Below are positions 42,101-45,730 of a stretch of DNA of 45,945 bases, piece by piece. The translations under genes were made by a program, and so were the position numbers. The notes under the pieces were generated by a model that did not search any database, was not told the DNA's origin, and saw only the letters and a program-made list of their open reading frames with translations. This stretch comes from Phoronis australis (lineage: Eukaryota; Phoronida; Phoronidae), in contig NMRA01000561.1 of the NCBI GenBank assembly GCA_002633005.1, positions 72,570 through 118,514 of the forward strand. The letters run 5' to 3'. Numbering within the stretch: position 1 is the first letter of the stretch; each line of letters begins with the position of its first letter.

Positions 42101-44651
42101 TAAGTTAAACATCAATACTCGCAATTACTGATTTGAAGTGTGTCTTTAACTGTCCCATCAACTTTAATCACTAAGAACTCGCCTATGTAGGACAAGTCTT
42201 GTATACCTTCCATTTATTAGAGTGTCATACAAGTGGCTGATTCAAGATGCCTGTGTCTAGGCTTTATGACGTGCCACCAGTCACAAACTACTGCCATTCA
42301 AAAGTGATGTCACAGCTTTTGCAAGCGGCAGTTGTCCAAGAACTTTGACGAAATGTGGAATTGCAACCTTCACAATAGTTTAAAAAGATCCCTGGATTAT
42401 AAAATGATCATCCTCTGTTCTATTGACGTTTCCTCCACAGGAAATAGCAACCCAAAATTAAAGGAATTTGTCGATAAAAAAGATCACCTGCGAAATGACG
42501 ACTTCCATGTCTGTTTCCCGTTCTGCCAGTTTAAGATCTCAAGGTTCGGTCTCATTTCTAAATCAACCAATGGCATTCAAGTACAAACTAGGTCATTAGG
42601 TTAATTGCTGACATATTTTCTCAAATCACAACATTAACTTACAGCAGTATTACTCAGCGACAAGATGGCTTCAAGAGCAAGGCATTTGGGTGGAAAATTT
42701 TTGCATCTGCTGACTTCTTTCATTAAATGACTTTTACTGTTCTGGTTAGAACTGGTATAGCCTTTGCACCGATGTGACATGAGCGTATTGTTTTCAAAAC
42801 AACGACATATTGTACAAGATAATGCCATTTATTTAATTGTTTTTCACTTAAACGGCTGTAACCGGCAAGGTGGGTGTTAGTTTACTCCCAGATTTTGCAC
42901 TCCACCCCCCCCCCCATCAGTCTTTAGCTCTACATGTTAATATAAGTTTCATGTCGAGGTGACGAGCAGAACAACCCCGGCTGTGTGCAATTTCGAGGTC
43001 AGCGAATTATGCCTCACATCGACTAAAACATAAAAATCACATTGTTATAAATACCTTAAGCGCATAGAGGGACACCTTAGGAGGCCTTCGATGTCTTCAA
43101 TTCTTTCCAACTTTAACAAATACACCCGTTATCAAACTTTTTTTTGAGCAGTCCATTGTTCAGTTCCCAAAATCGGTAACTGGCCATTTTTAACACTGCG
43201 TGCAGCAGGAGGTATGACACCCTATCCCCTGACATGTGCAGTGTAAAAATGGCCAGTTATCGATTTTGGGAACTGCATGAGGGGCTGCTCGCAGAAAACG
43301 TTTGATAACAGGAGCATTTGTTAAAGTTGGAAGGAAATAAAGACATCAGCAGACTCCTGTTGGCATAAGGGGTAATTGTACAATATGACAATAACTTACA
43401 CATATGATTTTGGTGTCGTTCGATTCCTCATGTCGTCACCTTTCCAAAAATATATGAATTGATCCCCTACCGCATTTCCTTCACATTTTATCATCGAATT
43501 TCAGTTAGCACTATTTCCCGGTGGACACCGCCATGTTAGTTCAACTCAAGATAACAGCGACACCTATTGTTATTGAATGAAACAGCATCATTGATTCTGA
43601 ATGGTGGTTGCCCGCGCGAGATTCCCGCTAAAGTTTTCCTGACATAATATGGTGGATGCACAAGTAGAAGCATTTTACATTTTCCATTTTTTTAGAATTG
43701 TGACCAATTGACCATTTTTCCATGAAATTGTCTGAAGTGATACTTTTTTCACAAATCTGGACCTCAAAAACAACCTCCGCTTTTTTGGCAGATTCTTGCT
43801 AGCAGATGCGTATATCAGGGTCACCATAGGATCGAATTCGAACCCTTGGTTACGTAACTCGGGCAGTGGATTGACGGGTCTCGCAAGTCGGTAGATTAGT
43901 TCAGTTTTTGACCGCCAGGTGACTCCTTATCCATTCAACATGGCGGTATTACTACCGAGTACCAGGAAATAGTGCGAGCAGAAATTTCACGATAAAAAAC
44001 TAAGGGAACGGGGTAGGACAAATTTCTGTGTANTTCAATGAGATGGTTTCATTGTGGAAAAAGATTTTATTTTCAACTTTTATAACCGATTTATGCGATC
44101 GTCCATTTTAGGCCGACTTGGGGGTCTAAATTGCACCCTCTCTCGGTGAAATCAAAACGAGGCAACGCTGTAAAAAACGAGACAGTGTCGGACATTGAAT
44201 GCATTACAACGGAACAAAAATTGGTGTCATTTAATTCTCAGATTATGCGTCAAGTAAGATTCTATGAAATGTCCGATATTTAGGTTCCGTCCGATAATTA
44301 GGTACACTATGTGTACCGCATTTATAACAACGTGACTTTTATGTTTTAGTCGGTGTGAGGCATGATTCCCCGAAAGGCTTCCAGCATATGAAGCACCTAT
44401 AGGAACTACACCGTCTCTACTGAGTCAGCTAGAGACGGTGGTCACAGTATAGTTTAGTATCGTAGTGTACGTGCCACTGCATTAAGCAGTGCCGCACTGG
44501 CACTGGCTCTGCCAGGCAGTTGATTTGGAGTAAAAATCGGACAATATCTTGTTTCAGGACTTAAAATAGCTAAGGTAATAGCATGTTTATAAATCAGCGC
44601 TTTTCTTACCAATCGTGTGACGAAAGACTTGAATTTCTTTCTAATATCCAT
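3020..44651 (-). CDS. VPS50: Syndetin (VPS50/CCDC132), 21 exons, 3' end missing
   Basis: Syndetin replaces VPS54 in the EARP complex (with VPS51, VPS52, VPS53), a tether for recycling endosomes that also supports dense-core vesicle maturation. The 21 exons are 44610-44651, 41201-41461, 37743-37867, 32691-32808, 31867-31985, 30896-31037, 26895-27035, 25406-25538, 24402-24579, 23890-24079, 23315-23491, 22552-22664, 22105-22199, 16150-16241, 15378-15404, 14786-14884, 12908-13005, 12314-12410, 6828-6986, 3757-3977 and 3020-3110. Their 2718 nt give 906 codons with no stop, and every junction is GT-AG with matching phase. The N-terminal half (residues about 20-320) corresponds to the VPS54-N-like coiled region, and the C-terminal half (about 600-906) to the DUF2451 region. 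Vertebrate syndetin is about 964 residues, so one last exon of about 40 residues should lie left of base 1. Homology was judged by eye against remembered vertebrate syndetin. Confidence 0.95.
3757..3977 (-). CDS. VPS50: VPS50 exon 20
   Basis: Residues 803-876, with [40 protein letters not shown] and [20 protein letters not shown], the most conserved C-terminal block of syndetin. The acceptor is GTCATTACAG and the donor TCAG|GTAGGG in phase 2. Confidence 0.97.
4370..6585 (+). pseudogene. L1/Tx1-type LINE ORF2 relic
   Basis: Broken reverse transcriptase sense to +, antisense to VPS50. Fragments in several frames follow the order of an APE-type [23 protein letters not shown] (about 4373), [20 protein letters not shown] and [20 protein letters not shown] (4590-4700), [17 protein letters not shown] (palm, about 4770), QYADDT (catalytic YADD, about 5072), and [16 protein letters not shown] (about 5570). 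Many stops and frameshifts are present. The endonuclease is absent, so the copy is 5'-truncated. The L1/Tx1 assignment rests on the spacing and wording of the RT blocks. Confidence 0.85.
6631..6779. repeat. 16-bp minisatellite, 9 copies
   Basis: Unit TTATTGCACCGTGTTA, with only three substituted bases over nine copies (ACCATG once, CACTGTG once, final GTTA variant). It sits at the 3' end of the LINE relic and 50 bp from the exon 19 donor. Its near-perfect homogeneity suggests recent expansion. Open frames across it are not genes. Confidence 0.95.
6828..6986 (-). CDS. VPS50: VPS50 exon 19
   Basis: Residues 750-802, [20 protein letters not shown], then [20 protein letters not shown] and YVDTLLR. 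It has the same 53-codon length as the vertebrate segment TVSTASELRKPIYW...YVDALLK. The acceptor is TTTTCTACAG and the donor AGG|GTCAGT. A 16-bp minisatellite begins about 50 bp into the downstream intron. Confidence 0.96.
7100..8394. other. Intron 18 sequence, otherwise featureless
   Basis: Apart from the small inverted-repeat element, this is AT-rich non-coding sequence. The part adjoining 8395 may contain the 3' untranslated end of the piggyBac relic, but no terminal repeat was identified. Confidence 0.5.
7441..7585. mobile_element. Small inverted-repeat element (MITE-like)
   Basis: The arms TTCAGTAAGGCTAGGACCT (about 7445) and AGGTCCTAGCATTACTGAA (about 7562) are inverted complements, each followed inward by GCTAAAA. 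Both flanks carry ACAGGAAATNACAAAACAG (about 7421, 7598, 7620), so it sits in a short duplicated host segment. No target duplication is clear. Confidence 0.55.
8395..8764 (-). pseudogene. piggyBac transposase relic, C-terminal part
   Basis: The minus strand starts [10 protein letters not shown], the piggyBac pattern FW.LVDICV, and ends in a Cys-rich tail [20 protein letters not shown]. That is the CxxCxxxLC...CF..YH zinc-binding end of piggyBac transposases. It is frameshifted and is separated from the rest of the ORF by the inserted element 8769-10387. When that insert and one TTAA copy are ignored, the reading frame is continuous across the junction. Confidence 0.85.
8769..10387 (+). mobile_element. 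TTAA-flanked transposon with THAP-like fragment (Kolobok-like)
   Basis: The termini AGGAGAATGCCACCC and the inverted GGGTGGCATGCTCCT are each flanked by TTAA (8765-8768 and 10388-10391), a canonical TTAA target duplication. The left part encodes a THAP-type start on +: [15 protein letters not shown] from 8941 (C-x4-C then N), continuing after a one-base frameshift as [24 protein letters not shown] domains with TTAA duplications are typical of Kolobok transposons. There is no transposase core, so it is non-autonomous. It inserted into the piggyBac ORF. The remaining 9260-10380 has no recognisable coding. Confidence 0.75.
10392..11700 (-). pseudogene. piggyBac transposase relic, N-terminal and catalytic part
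   Basis: The ATG is at 11700 ([20 protein letters not shown], acidic N-terminus typical of piggyBac). Then come [13 protein letters not shown] and DYWSLDWL, then frame changes to [20 protein letters not shown], the first catalytic block [13 protein letters not shown] (Asp), and [17 protein letters not shown] (second Asp). The third block is YNSYMGG, then after a one-base frameshift VDLSDQ with the third Asp. At least two frameshifts and a stop (about 11145-11195) kill it. It lies on the same strand as VPS50, in intron 18. Confidence 0.9.
11701..12089 (+). pseudogene. Penelope-like GIY-YIG endonuclease fragment
   Basis: The plus strand encodes [40 protein letters not shown]-like [13 protein letters not shown], and [16 protein letters not shown], ending at a stop at 12089. 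The pattern GV.Y..C...YIGET....R..EH....LNRD.G..LPP.Y is the C-terminal GIY-YIG nuclease of Penelope-like retroelements. The reverse transcriptase is missing. The fragment begins exactly where the piggyBac ATG ends, so one element truncates the other. The visible part has no internal stop. Confidence 0.8.
12314..12410 (-). CDS. VPS50: VPS50 exon 18
   Basis: Residues 717-749, [20 protein letters not shown] then [12 protein letters not shown], matching VFLAEQFEFLQPHLDAVMP...FLQQFYSQ. The acceptor is TATTTTGCAG and the donor CAG|GTAATA. The split Leu codon CT|A joins exon 17. Confidence 0.95.
12420..12900. other. Intron 17, no feature
   Basis: AT-rich unique sequence between exons 18 and 17. 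No ORF with similarity and no repeat was seen. Confidence 0.6.
12908..13005 (-). CDS. VPS50: VPS50 exon 17
   Basis: Residues 685-717, [20 protein letters not shown] then [33 protein letters not shown] is the vertebrate equivalent. The acceptor is TTTGTTGCAG and the donor CCCT|GTGAGT in phase 2. The 20-bp minisatellite starts about 55 bp upstream of its acceptor. Confidence 0.93.
13063..13300. repeat. 20-bp minisatellite, ~12 copies
   Basis: Unit ACCATGCACACCTTGACCTA. Two consecutive 60-bp trimers (about 13102-13161 and 13162-13221) are nearly identical, a higher-order structure. On the minus strand each unit contains AGGTCAAGG, a nuclear-receptor half-site sequence, every 20 bp. It lies about 55 bp upstream of the exon 17 acceptor. 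Confidence 0.93.
13520..14156. repeat. 44-bp minisatellite, ~14 copies
   Basis: Unit GAATTACAGTTGGGCCGACA GTTAATTAGACATCTTGGTA TAAG, given in pieces. Copies differ by 5-30 percent. The right end shows an 88-bp alternation between the consensus and a variant GAATTACTGTTGGACAGACA. Intron 16. Confidence 0.93.
14590..14805. repeat. 26-bp minisatellite carrying splice-donor consensus, 8 copies
   Basis: Minus-strand unit GTGAGTGTGGTGTAGACGAC AACATG. Each of eight units contains ATG|GTGAGT (one GTGAGTAT), a full 5' splice-site consensus. The unit nearest exon 16 supplies the donor of that exon (14780-14785). Confidence 0.95.
14786..14884 (-). CDS. VPS50: VPS50 exon 16, donor in a minisatellite
   Basis: Residues 652-684, [20 protein letters not shown] then [13 protein letters not shown]. 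The core matches LSSSRLRTTLNRIQESLI of vertebrates. The acceptor is CATGTGACAG. The chosen donor ATG|GTGAGT at 14785 is phase 0, fitting exon 17, and lies in the first unit of a 26-bp minisatellite, so the last residues (GVDDNM) are repeat-encoded. An upstream GTATGA (phase 1) or GTGTAG would break the frame with exon 17. Confidence 0.8.
14890..16145. other. Introns 15 and 14, no further feature
   Basis: Apart from microexon 15, this stretch is AT-rich unique DNA with no coding similarity and no clear repeat. Confidence 0.6.
15378..15404 (-). CDS. VPS50: VPS50 exon 15 (27-nt microexon)
   Basis: Residues 643-651, VYSFFSNRQ, between TTGTTTTCAG and GTAGGG. It matches IYTFFGRND, which directly follows the exon-14 segment in vertebrates. 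At 27 nt and phase 0 at both ends, it could be skipped without changing frame. Confidence 0.88.
16150..16241 (-). CDS. VPS50: VPS50 exon 14
   Basis: Residues 612-642, [20 protein letters not shown] then [10 protein letters not shown], matching [20 protein letters not shown] of vertebrates. The split Gly codon G|GT joins exon 13. The acceptor is TGTTGTAG and the donor GCG|GTGAGT. It begins the DUF2451-type C-terminal half. Confidence 0.96.
16279..21377. mobile_element. 5.1-kb TA-flanked DNA transposon with long palindromic ends
   Basis: The left end CAGCACACATCACGAATTTT is matched by its inverted complement at the right end. The first 26 bases are identical, and related sequence continues for 60 bp or more. 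Both ends are flanked by TA (16277-16278 and 21378-21379). Subterminal zones (16300-16500 and 21170-21360) are packed with GCCGACC/GGTCGGC repeats in both orientations. Interior reading frames are short; none resembles a transposase I know. One of 107 codons (18255-18578, +) ends at a donor-like ATG|GTAAGT. Superfamily unassigned. It fills most of intron 13. Confidence 0.8.
18255..18578 (+). other. Unidentified 107-codon ORF inside the 5.1-kb transposon
   Basis: Basic, Cys-containing frame ([20 protein letters not shown], later [20 protein letters not shown]). The frame runs past ACAGACATG|GTAAGT, a good donor, so it might be an exon of a transposon-borne or captured gene. I recognise no family. 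It may equally be a chance frame. Confidence 0.2.
22105..22199 (-). CDS. VPS50: VPS50 exon 13
   Basis: Residues 580-612, [20 protein letters not shown] then [12 protein letters not shown], aligning with VNAPILTNTTLNVIRLVGK of vertebrates. The acceptor is ATATTTCCAG and the donor TTTG|GTGAGT in phase 1. It is followed by the longest intron (5863 bp), which is mostly one transposon. Confidence 0.9.
22552..22664 (-). CDS. VPS50: VPS50 exon 12
   Basis: Residues 543-580, [20 protein letters not shown] then [18 protein letters not shown]. It matches the vertebrate [23 protein letters not shown] block. The acceptor is CATTTTCAG and the donor GGAG|GTATAG in phase 2. The frame stays open past the donor, but that extension has no family similarity. 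Confidence 0.92.
23217..23320. repeat. 52-bp perfect tandem duplication spanning exon 11 donor
   Basis: Bases 23217-23268 and 23269-23320 are identical (AGTATTGCTGTAAACCTTGT ... ACTTACACCATT). The right copy includes the last six coding bases of exon 11 and its GTAAGT donor. The left copy is an intronic replica of both. Confidence 0.95.
23315..23491 (-). CDS. VPS50: VPS50 exon 11
   Basis: Residues 484-542, starting [20 protein letters not shown], then a Ser/Thr-rich stretch and [15 protein letters not shown], then an acidic run [13 protein letters not shown]. This is the low-complexity linker between the N- and C-terminal halves. The donor GGT|GTAAGT is duplicated 52 bp downstream in the intron (see findings). 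The acceptor is TTTTTGCAG. Confidence 0.93.
23890..24079 (-). CDS. VPS50: VPS50 exon 10
   Basis: Residues 420-483, with [40 protein letters not shown] and [15 protein letters not shown], very close to the vertebrate sequence. The acceptor is TCCCTAG and the donor CAG|GTGGTG. The donor is weak but lies exactly at the conserved boundary. Confidence 0.96.
24402..24579 (-). CDS. VPS50: VPS50 exon 9
   Basis: Residues 361-420, with [37 protein letters not shown] and [15 protein letters not shown]. It corresponds to [29 protein letters not shown] in vertebrates. The phase-1 start completes Gly, and the donor CAG|GTAAAT is phase 2. Confidence 0.95.
24796..25140. repeat. ~46-bp minisatellite, ~7 copies
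   Basis: Unit AGTCACTCTTTACACTGCTA ACACACAGTGCACTAGGATC GCTTGT, given in pieces. Some units lack two or three bases. The left part (24640-24800) contains more diverged copies. Intron 8. Confidence 0.88.
25406..25538 (-). CDS. VPS50: VPS50 exon 8
   Basis: Residues 317-361, [20 protein letters not shown] then [16 protein letters not shown]. It matches the [25 protein letters not shown] block of vertebrates. The acceptor is TTCTTACAG and the donor GCAG|GTAATA in phase 1. Intron 7 on its upstream side carries the 30-bp minisatellite. Confidence 0.95.
25800..26756. repeat. 30-bp minisatellite, ~32 copies, open in many frames
   Basis: Unit AACTTCAACAAGTCTGTCTC ATCCAACAAT. One unit near 26470 is shortened by about 12 bp. 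Because 30 is divisible by 3 and the unit has few stops, long frames appear on both strands (10-residue periods such as [10 protein letters not shown] on + and [10 protein letters not shown] on -). It lies wholly inside intron 7 between well-defined splice sites, so it is not part of VPS50 protein. Confidence 0.95.
26895..27035 (-). CDS. VPS50: VPS50 exon 7
   Basis: Residues 270-316, [20 protein letters not shown] then [11 protein letters not shown] and QKRQYNDLC. This matches the vertebrate [19 protein letters not shown] block. The exon is 47 codons, phase 0 at both ends, with acceptor CCTTTCAG and donor AGT|GTAAGT. Confidence 0.97.
27040..28069. other. Intron 6 left part, no feature
   Basis: No coding similarity and no clear repeat. 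Moderately AT-rich. Confidence 0.55.
28070..28338 (-). mobile_element. Second copy of the TTAA/THAP element, one end only
   Basis: Read on the minus strand from the TTAA at 28339-28342: AGGAGAATGCCACCTGATTT and the following roughly 150 bp match the left end of the 8769-10387 element. It includes the THAP fragment [11 protein letters not shown], but the segment encoding the first Cys pair is deleted. Similarity fades near 28070 and no second terminus was found. Confidence 0.75.
28655..30071. mobile_element. 1.4-kb TA-flanked inverted-repeat element
   Basis: The termini CCGTATTCGCCGTAATAACC.. and the inverted GG..ATTACGGAGAATACGG agree over 25 bp with one mismatch. Both are flanked by TA (28653-28654, 30072-30073), as for Tc1/mariner-type insertion. 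Inside each end is the phrase ATAAGCGCCCCCCC. The longest frame (28856-29110, +) is not a recognised transposase, so it is probably non-autonomous. Intron 6. Confidence 0.8.
30487..30682. repeat. ~67-bp tandem repeat, 3 copies
   Basis: TGTTTGACAGTCC..CATGTTC..GGGTTTGTATGC.AAGACCT recurs at about 30487, 30554 and 30621, ending with CAGTGCACTGAAC. It lies about 210 bp from the exon 6 donor, in intron 6. Confidence 0.85.
30896..31037 (-). CDS. VPS50: VPS50 exon 6
   Basis: Residues 222-269, starting [20 protein letters not shown] and ending YRLLGKTQ as in vertebrate syndetin. The split Ser codon AG|T joins exon 5. The acceptor is TTTTTGCTAG and the donor CAG|GTAAG. Confidence 0.95.
31045..31860. 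other. Intron 5, no feature
   Basis: AT-rich, with a short duplicated ATGTAAATGAAACTA-type phrase near 31075-31115. Nothing coding. Confidence 0.55.
31867..31985 (-). CDS. VPS50: VPS50 exon 5
   Basis: Residues 183-222, containing [20 protein letters not shown] and [12 protein letters not shown], one of the most conserved stretches of syndetin. The acceptor is TGTTTCAG and the donor TTAG|GTGGGT in phase 2. The donor deviates at +4 to +6 but is the only GT that joins the next exon in frame. Confidence 0.96.
32075..32455. repeat. 32-bp minisatellite with higher-order duplication
   Basis: Unit AATTCCTTCAATATAACTCA GGCCAGACTACA, about 12 copies. A block of about 130 bp (from ACTAAGACTAGACAACAATT through two variant units) occurs at about 32157 and again at about 32316 almost unchanged, so the array grew partly by copying several units together. 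Intron 4. Confidence 0.9.
32691..32808 (-). CDS. VPS50: VPS50 exon 4
   Basis: Residues 143-182, including [20 protein letters not shown] and [11 protein letters not shown], nearly identical to the vertebrate segment GFTQASLGLLANQRKRQ. The acceptor is CTTACAG and the donor CTT|GTAAGT. The phase-2 junction with exon 3 restores an Arg codon. Confidence 0.96.
33170..33790. repeat. Dispersed copy of the CTCF-motif repeat
   Basis: Matches parts of the 190-2560 array, for example GAGCAACACAGAGCGTTGAA (compare 816) and GTAAAGATCCTGCAAACGGT (compare 1525 and 1965). It carries CCAGTAGAGGGCAT at 33346 and a shortened CCACTAGAGGCA at 33659. Intron 3. Confidence 0.8.
33786..34190 (-). pseudogene. Relic of a Cys-rich (CxC-type) transposon-associated protein
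   Basis: Minus-strand fragments in two frames: [38 protein letters not shown], then after a frameshift [20 protein letters not shown] and [24 protein letters not shown] (given in pieces). The layout (VN.ARY..F, LPP..D.L..H..RANY, W...LPLAP, then repeated CxC pairs) recalls an uncharacterised multicopy protein of invertebrate genomes usually tied to mobile elements. Stops and a frameshift make it dead. It abuts the CTCF-motif repeat copy. Confidence 0.5.
34200..35635. other. Intron 3 middle part, no feature
   Basis: AT-rich non-coding sequence. A frame near 35262-35530 (+) has no recognised similarity. No repeat assignment. Confidence 0.5.
35637..35925 (+). repeat. Dispersed repeat, inverted partner of 44026-44320
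   Basis: ACATAGTGTACCTAATTATC, then GTGCAGTTTAGACCCCCAAG and TCGGTTATAAAAGTTGGAAA recur as the reverse complement at 44026-44320 with mostly single-base differences. No coding. Confidence 0.88.
35930..37740. other. Intron 3 right part, no feature
   Basis: No coding similarity. A perfect CRE palindrome TGACGTCA occurs near 37433, without context. Confidence 0.5.
37743..37867 (-). CDS. VPS50: VPS50 exon 3
   Basis: Residues 102-143, beginning [20 protein letters not shown] and ending in the family signature ICTNGRR. The acceptor is TTTTTGGCAG and the donor AG|GTGAGT in phase 2. It continues the N-terminal helical region. Intron 2 upstream holds a hAT-like element, and intron 3 downstream is nearly 5 kb. 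Confidence 0.95.
38451..40906. mobile_element. hAT-like non-autonomous element with 5-bp target duplication
   Basis: The left end CAGGGGTCGACATAACGAGC and the right end (inverted) CAGGGCTCGACGC are each flanked by GGTAC (38446-38450 and 40907-40911). Both subterminal zones carry repeated TGCGACCTG/GCGAGCTG motifs. CAG-type ends with a 5-bp duplication fit hAT5-type hAT elements. No transposase frame was recognised. It contains a decayed ATAAGCGC..TTAAGCG segment (39879-39970) resembling the ends of the 28655 element. Intron 2. Confidence 0.65.
40955..41099. mobile_element. Solo right end of a related hAT-like element
   Basis: GCGACCTGGGACG, CCAGGTCGCCAAATGCGACT and the terminal CCTCGAGCACTG (inverted CAGTGCTCGAGG) resemble the right end of the adjacent 38451-40906 element. 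The matching left end is not obvious. It ends about 100 bp before the exon 2 donor. Confidence 0.45.
41201..41461 (-). CDS. VPS50: VPS50 exon 2
   Basis: Residues 15-101. An acidic, proline-containing linker ([13 protein letters not shown]) is followed by the conserved core with [20 protein letters not shown] and [15 protein letters not shown], matching the syndetin block INSIEQVYFSVDSFD...YELEKLP. The acceptor is TTTTCTGTGCAG and the donor GCG|GTAAGT, both phase 0. The chain ends in a charged helix (RRQLQA) that continues into exon 3, as expected for the N-terminal coiled coil that assembles with the other EARP subunits. Confidence 0.95.
41718..42063. mobile_element. Fold-back element with tRNA-like arms
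   Basis: The outer arms CAGGTGTGACGTACAG (41739) and CTGTACGCCACACCTG (42036) are inverted complements and continue inward (AAATCACTTGCCAAG..GCAATT). On the minus strand 41925-41995 reads GTGGCTAAATGGTTTAGACG, an A-box-like start, and GGGTTCAAGTCCCGATGTGG, a B-box/T-arm. The left arm holds a decayed copy in the opposite orientation (TTAGATGCTTGGC .. TTCAAGTC). It seems to be a tRNA-derived SINE-like sequence in palindromic form. It is not a functional tRNA (no proper anticodon stem or acceptor pairing). Confidence 0.6.
42070..42765. other. Intron 1 part, no feature
   Basis: Unique-looking AT-rich sequence with no coding similarity seen. Confidence 0.5.
42770..43060. repeat. Repeat related to the interior of the 5.1-kb transposon
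   Basis: TTTTCAAAACAACGACATA, CACTTAAACGGCTGTAA, CAGATTTTGCA.. and the following bases parallel 20196-20430 inside the 16279-21377 element (CTTAAACGGCTGTAATGGG, TAGATTTTGCATGCACACCC). The right part (43007-43060) is an inverted match of 44322-44375 (GCCTCACATCGACTAAAACA). Confidence 0.65.
43107..43330. repeat. Large imperfect palindrome
   Basis: The arms CCAACTTTAACAAAT (43107) and ATTTGTTAAAGTTGG (43316) bracket further pairs. GTTATCAAAC pairs with GTTTGATAAC. CAGTTCCCAAAATCGGTAAC TGGCCATTTTTAACACTGC (43161-43199) pairs with 43238-43275. The spacer is 43200-43237. It is a fold-back element able to form a long hairpin. Confidence 0.9.
43380..44025. other. Intron 1 part, no feature
   Basis: AT-rich non-coding sequence. 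No repeat partner recognised. Confidence 0.5.
44026..44320 (-). repeat. Dispersed repeat, inverted partner of 35637-35925
   Basis: Reverse complement of the intron 3 copy (TTTTATAACCGATTTATGCG, CGACTTGGGGGTCTAAATTG, TCCGTCCGATAATTAGGTAC). It contains the single undetermined base of the window at about 44032. Intron 1. Confidence 0.88.
44409..44440. repeat. Perfect 10-bp stem hairpin
   Basis: CACCGTCTCT (44409-44418) and AGAGACGGTG (44431-44440) flank a 12-base loop. It is followed by a GCACTGC/GCAGTG-rich stretch (44470-44510). Role unknown. Intron 1, near the exon 1 donor. Confidence 0.6.
44610..44651 (-). CDS. VPS50: VPS50 exon 1 (start codon)
   Basis: Residues 1-14, [14 protein letters not shown], a short basic N-terminus like the KIKSLMTR start of vertebrate syndetin. 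An in-frame TAA lies six codons upstream of the ATG. The donor is TTG|GTAAGA, phase 0, which fits the phase-0 acceptor of exon 2. The exon is short and weakly conserved, so it is less certain than the rest. An additional small phase-0 exon in the 3.1-kb first intron cannot be excluded. Confidence 0.72.
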
Positions 44652-44770
44652 GATTTCTTTATTTATTTACGAAATTTCACAGGAAACCCTCCTACTGGAA
44701 TCCATCTTAGATTTACCAATCACGTGACTTAGAAATCACTCAAAATATCCAAATTTTGAGTATAAATAAA
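44652..44770 (-). promoter_or_regulatory. VPS50 proximal promoter / 5'UTR with CLEAR-type E-box
   Basis: Directly upstream of the ATG. Positions 44719-44728 read GTCACGTGAT on the minus strand, one base off the CLEAR palindrome GTCACGTGAC bound by TFEB/MiT factors. It overlaps an ATTGG (inverted CCAAT, 44716-44720). A TATTTATA-like element lies at 44761-44768. TFEB control would suit an endolysosomal trafficking gene, but this is inference and the transcription start is not known. Confidence 0.4.
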
Positions 44771-45082
44771 ACACTTGATGAAGGGATAGAGCTAATAGAC
44801 AAGTGAATGAACGCATAATGTCTTAGTAGATTGGTTTGTTAATAATTAATAATTTTGTTGACAATATTATTATTGAAGCGCGCAGGTCAAAGTACTGCCT
44901 GAGGTCAAGAAACCGCTGGCTGCAGCTCTGTTTTCAGCTGGTGTTCAGCTGGAAAGTTGTTTGTAACTATAGTTACAGTACATCTTAAGTGAGGGTAAGC
45001 GATTTTGTGTGATTTAATACGAAAAGAACCGCAGAAATGGGGGTGAAATTCCTATAAAAATTACATTTACCCTGGACTTACA
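44771..45082. other. 5' flank of VPS50, no gene
   Basis: No coding frame with similarity. Possible distal promoter sequence. Confidence 0.4.
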
Positions 45083-45190
45083 GTACGAGCCTATCCGTCC
45101 AGGCACTCACCTAAGCGTGCCGTGAGCAGGCTGAGCCTGAGGTGAAAGTGCCTGCTGTGGGACGGGATCTTGTCTCAATCTTTCTCGTAC
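45083..45190. repeat. Imperfect hairpin about 430 bp upstream of VPS50
   Basis: Nested complementary arms: GTACGAG (45083) with CTCGTAC (45184), ATCCGTCC with GGACGGGAT, AGGCACTCACCT with AGGTGAAAGTGCCT, and an inner CAGGC/GCCTG. This could be a small fold-back element or a structured transcript. No known RNA family was recognised. Confidence 0.5.
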
Positions 45191-45730
45191 ATACCGCTAG
45201 TAGAATTTTACTGTAATAGTGGCGTAATACTCTGGAGAGAGTGTGCTCACTTTAACCAGGAAGAAGAAGAAGATTTTCCATGTCCTGTGCGTTCTTAGAG
45301 GGCATTTGTTGGCTGGTAAATGCCCTCTTCCCAACTGATTCCGCCCCCAATTTTTCTTCCCCATGTACCCCACACCTACCGGTGATCACTCCTAATCAGC
45401 ATTGCATTAAGTAGCCAGTACTGATGTTTTGCAGCCTTACTGTCAATAGAGTCACTTTTAGGTTTGAGTGCAGTTCACGAAAGGCCACTTCTAAGGCAAG
45501 CTCACATTCAGGGTAATAGTCGGATAACTTGGTCCCATTTCAAATTCTGTCAGGAATACTTAAAAAATAAAATGAAGTGTCGCAATATACAATTGCCCAC
45601 TCTCATGGATCACGCGCGCCACTCCACTCTCACTTTTTCGTGAAATCTACAACATTTGAGAAGATACGCGACAAATTATATTCGCCTCCCGAGCGTTTTT
45701 CCTCAATCCAAGATGTCCGCCAATGAACTC
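45191..45730. other. Upstream flank, no gene
   Basis: No coding similarity. GC content and CpG rise toward the right edge. Confidence 0.4.

Noticed and set aside
44454-44609. Continuation of exon 1 frame as a longer protein
   Set aside because: After FVTRL the frame runs across a strong GTAAGA donor into sequence unlike syndetin, and splicing there joins exon 2 in phase.
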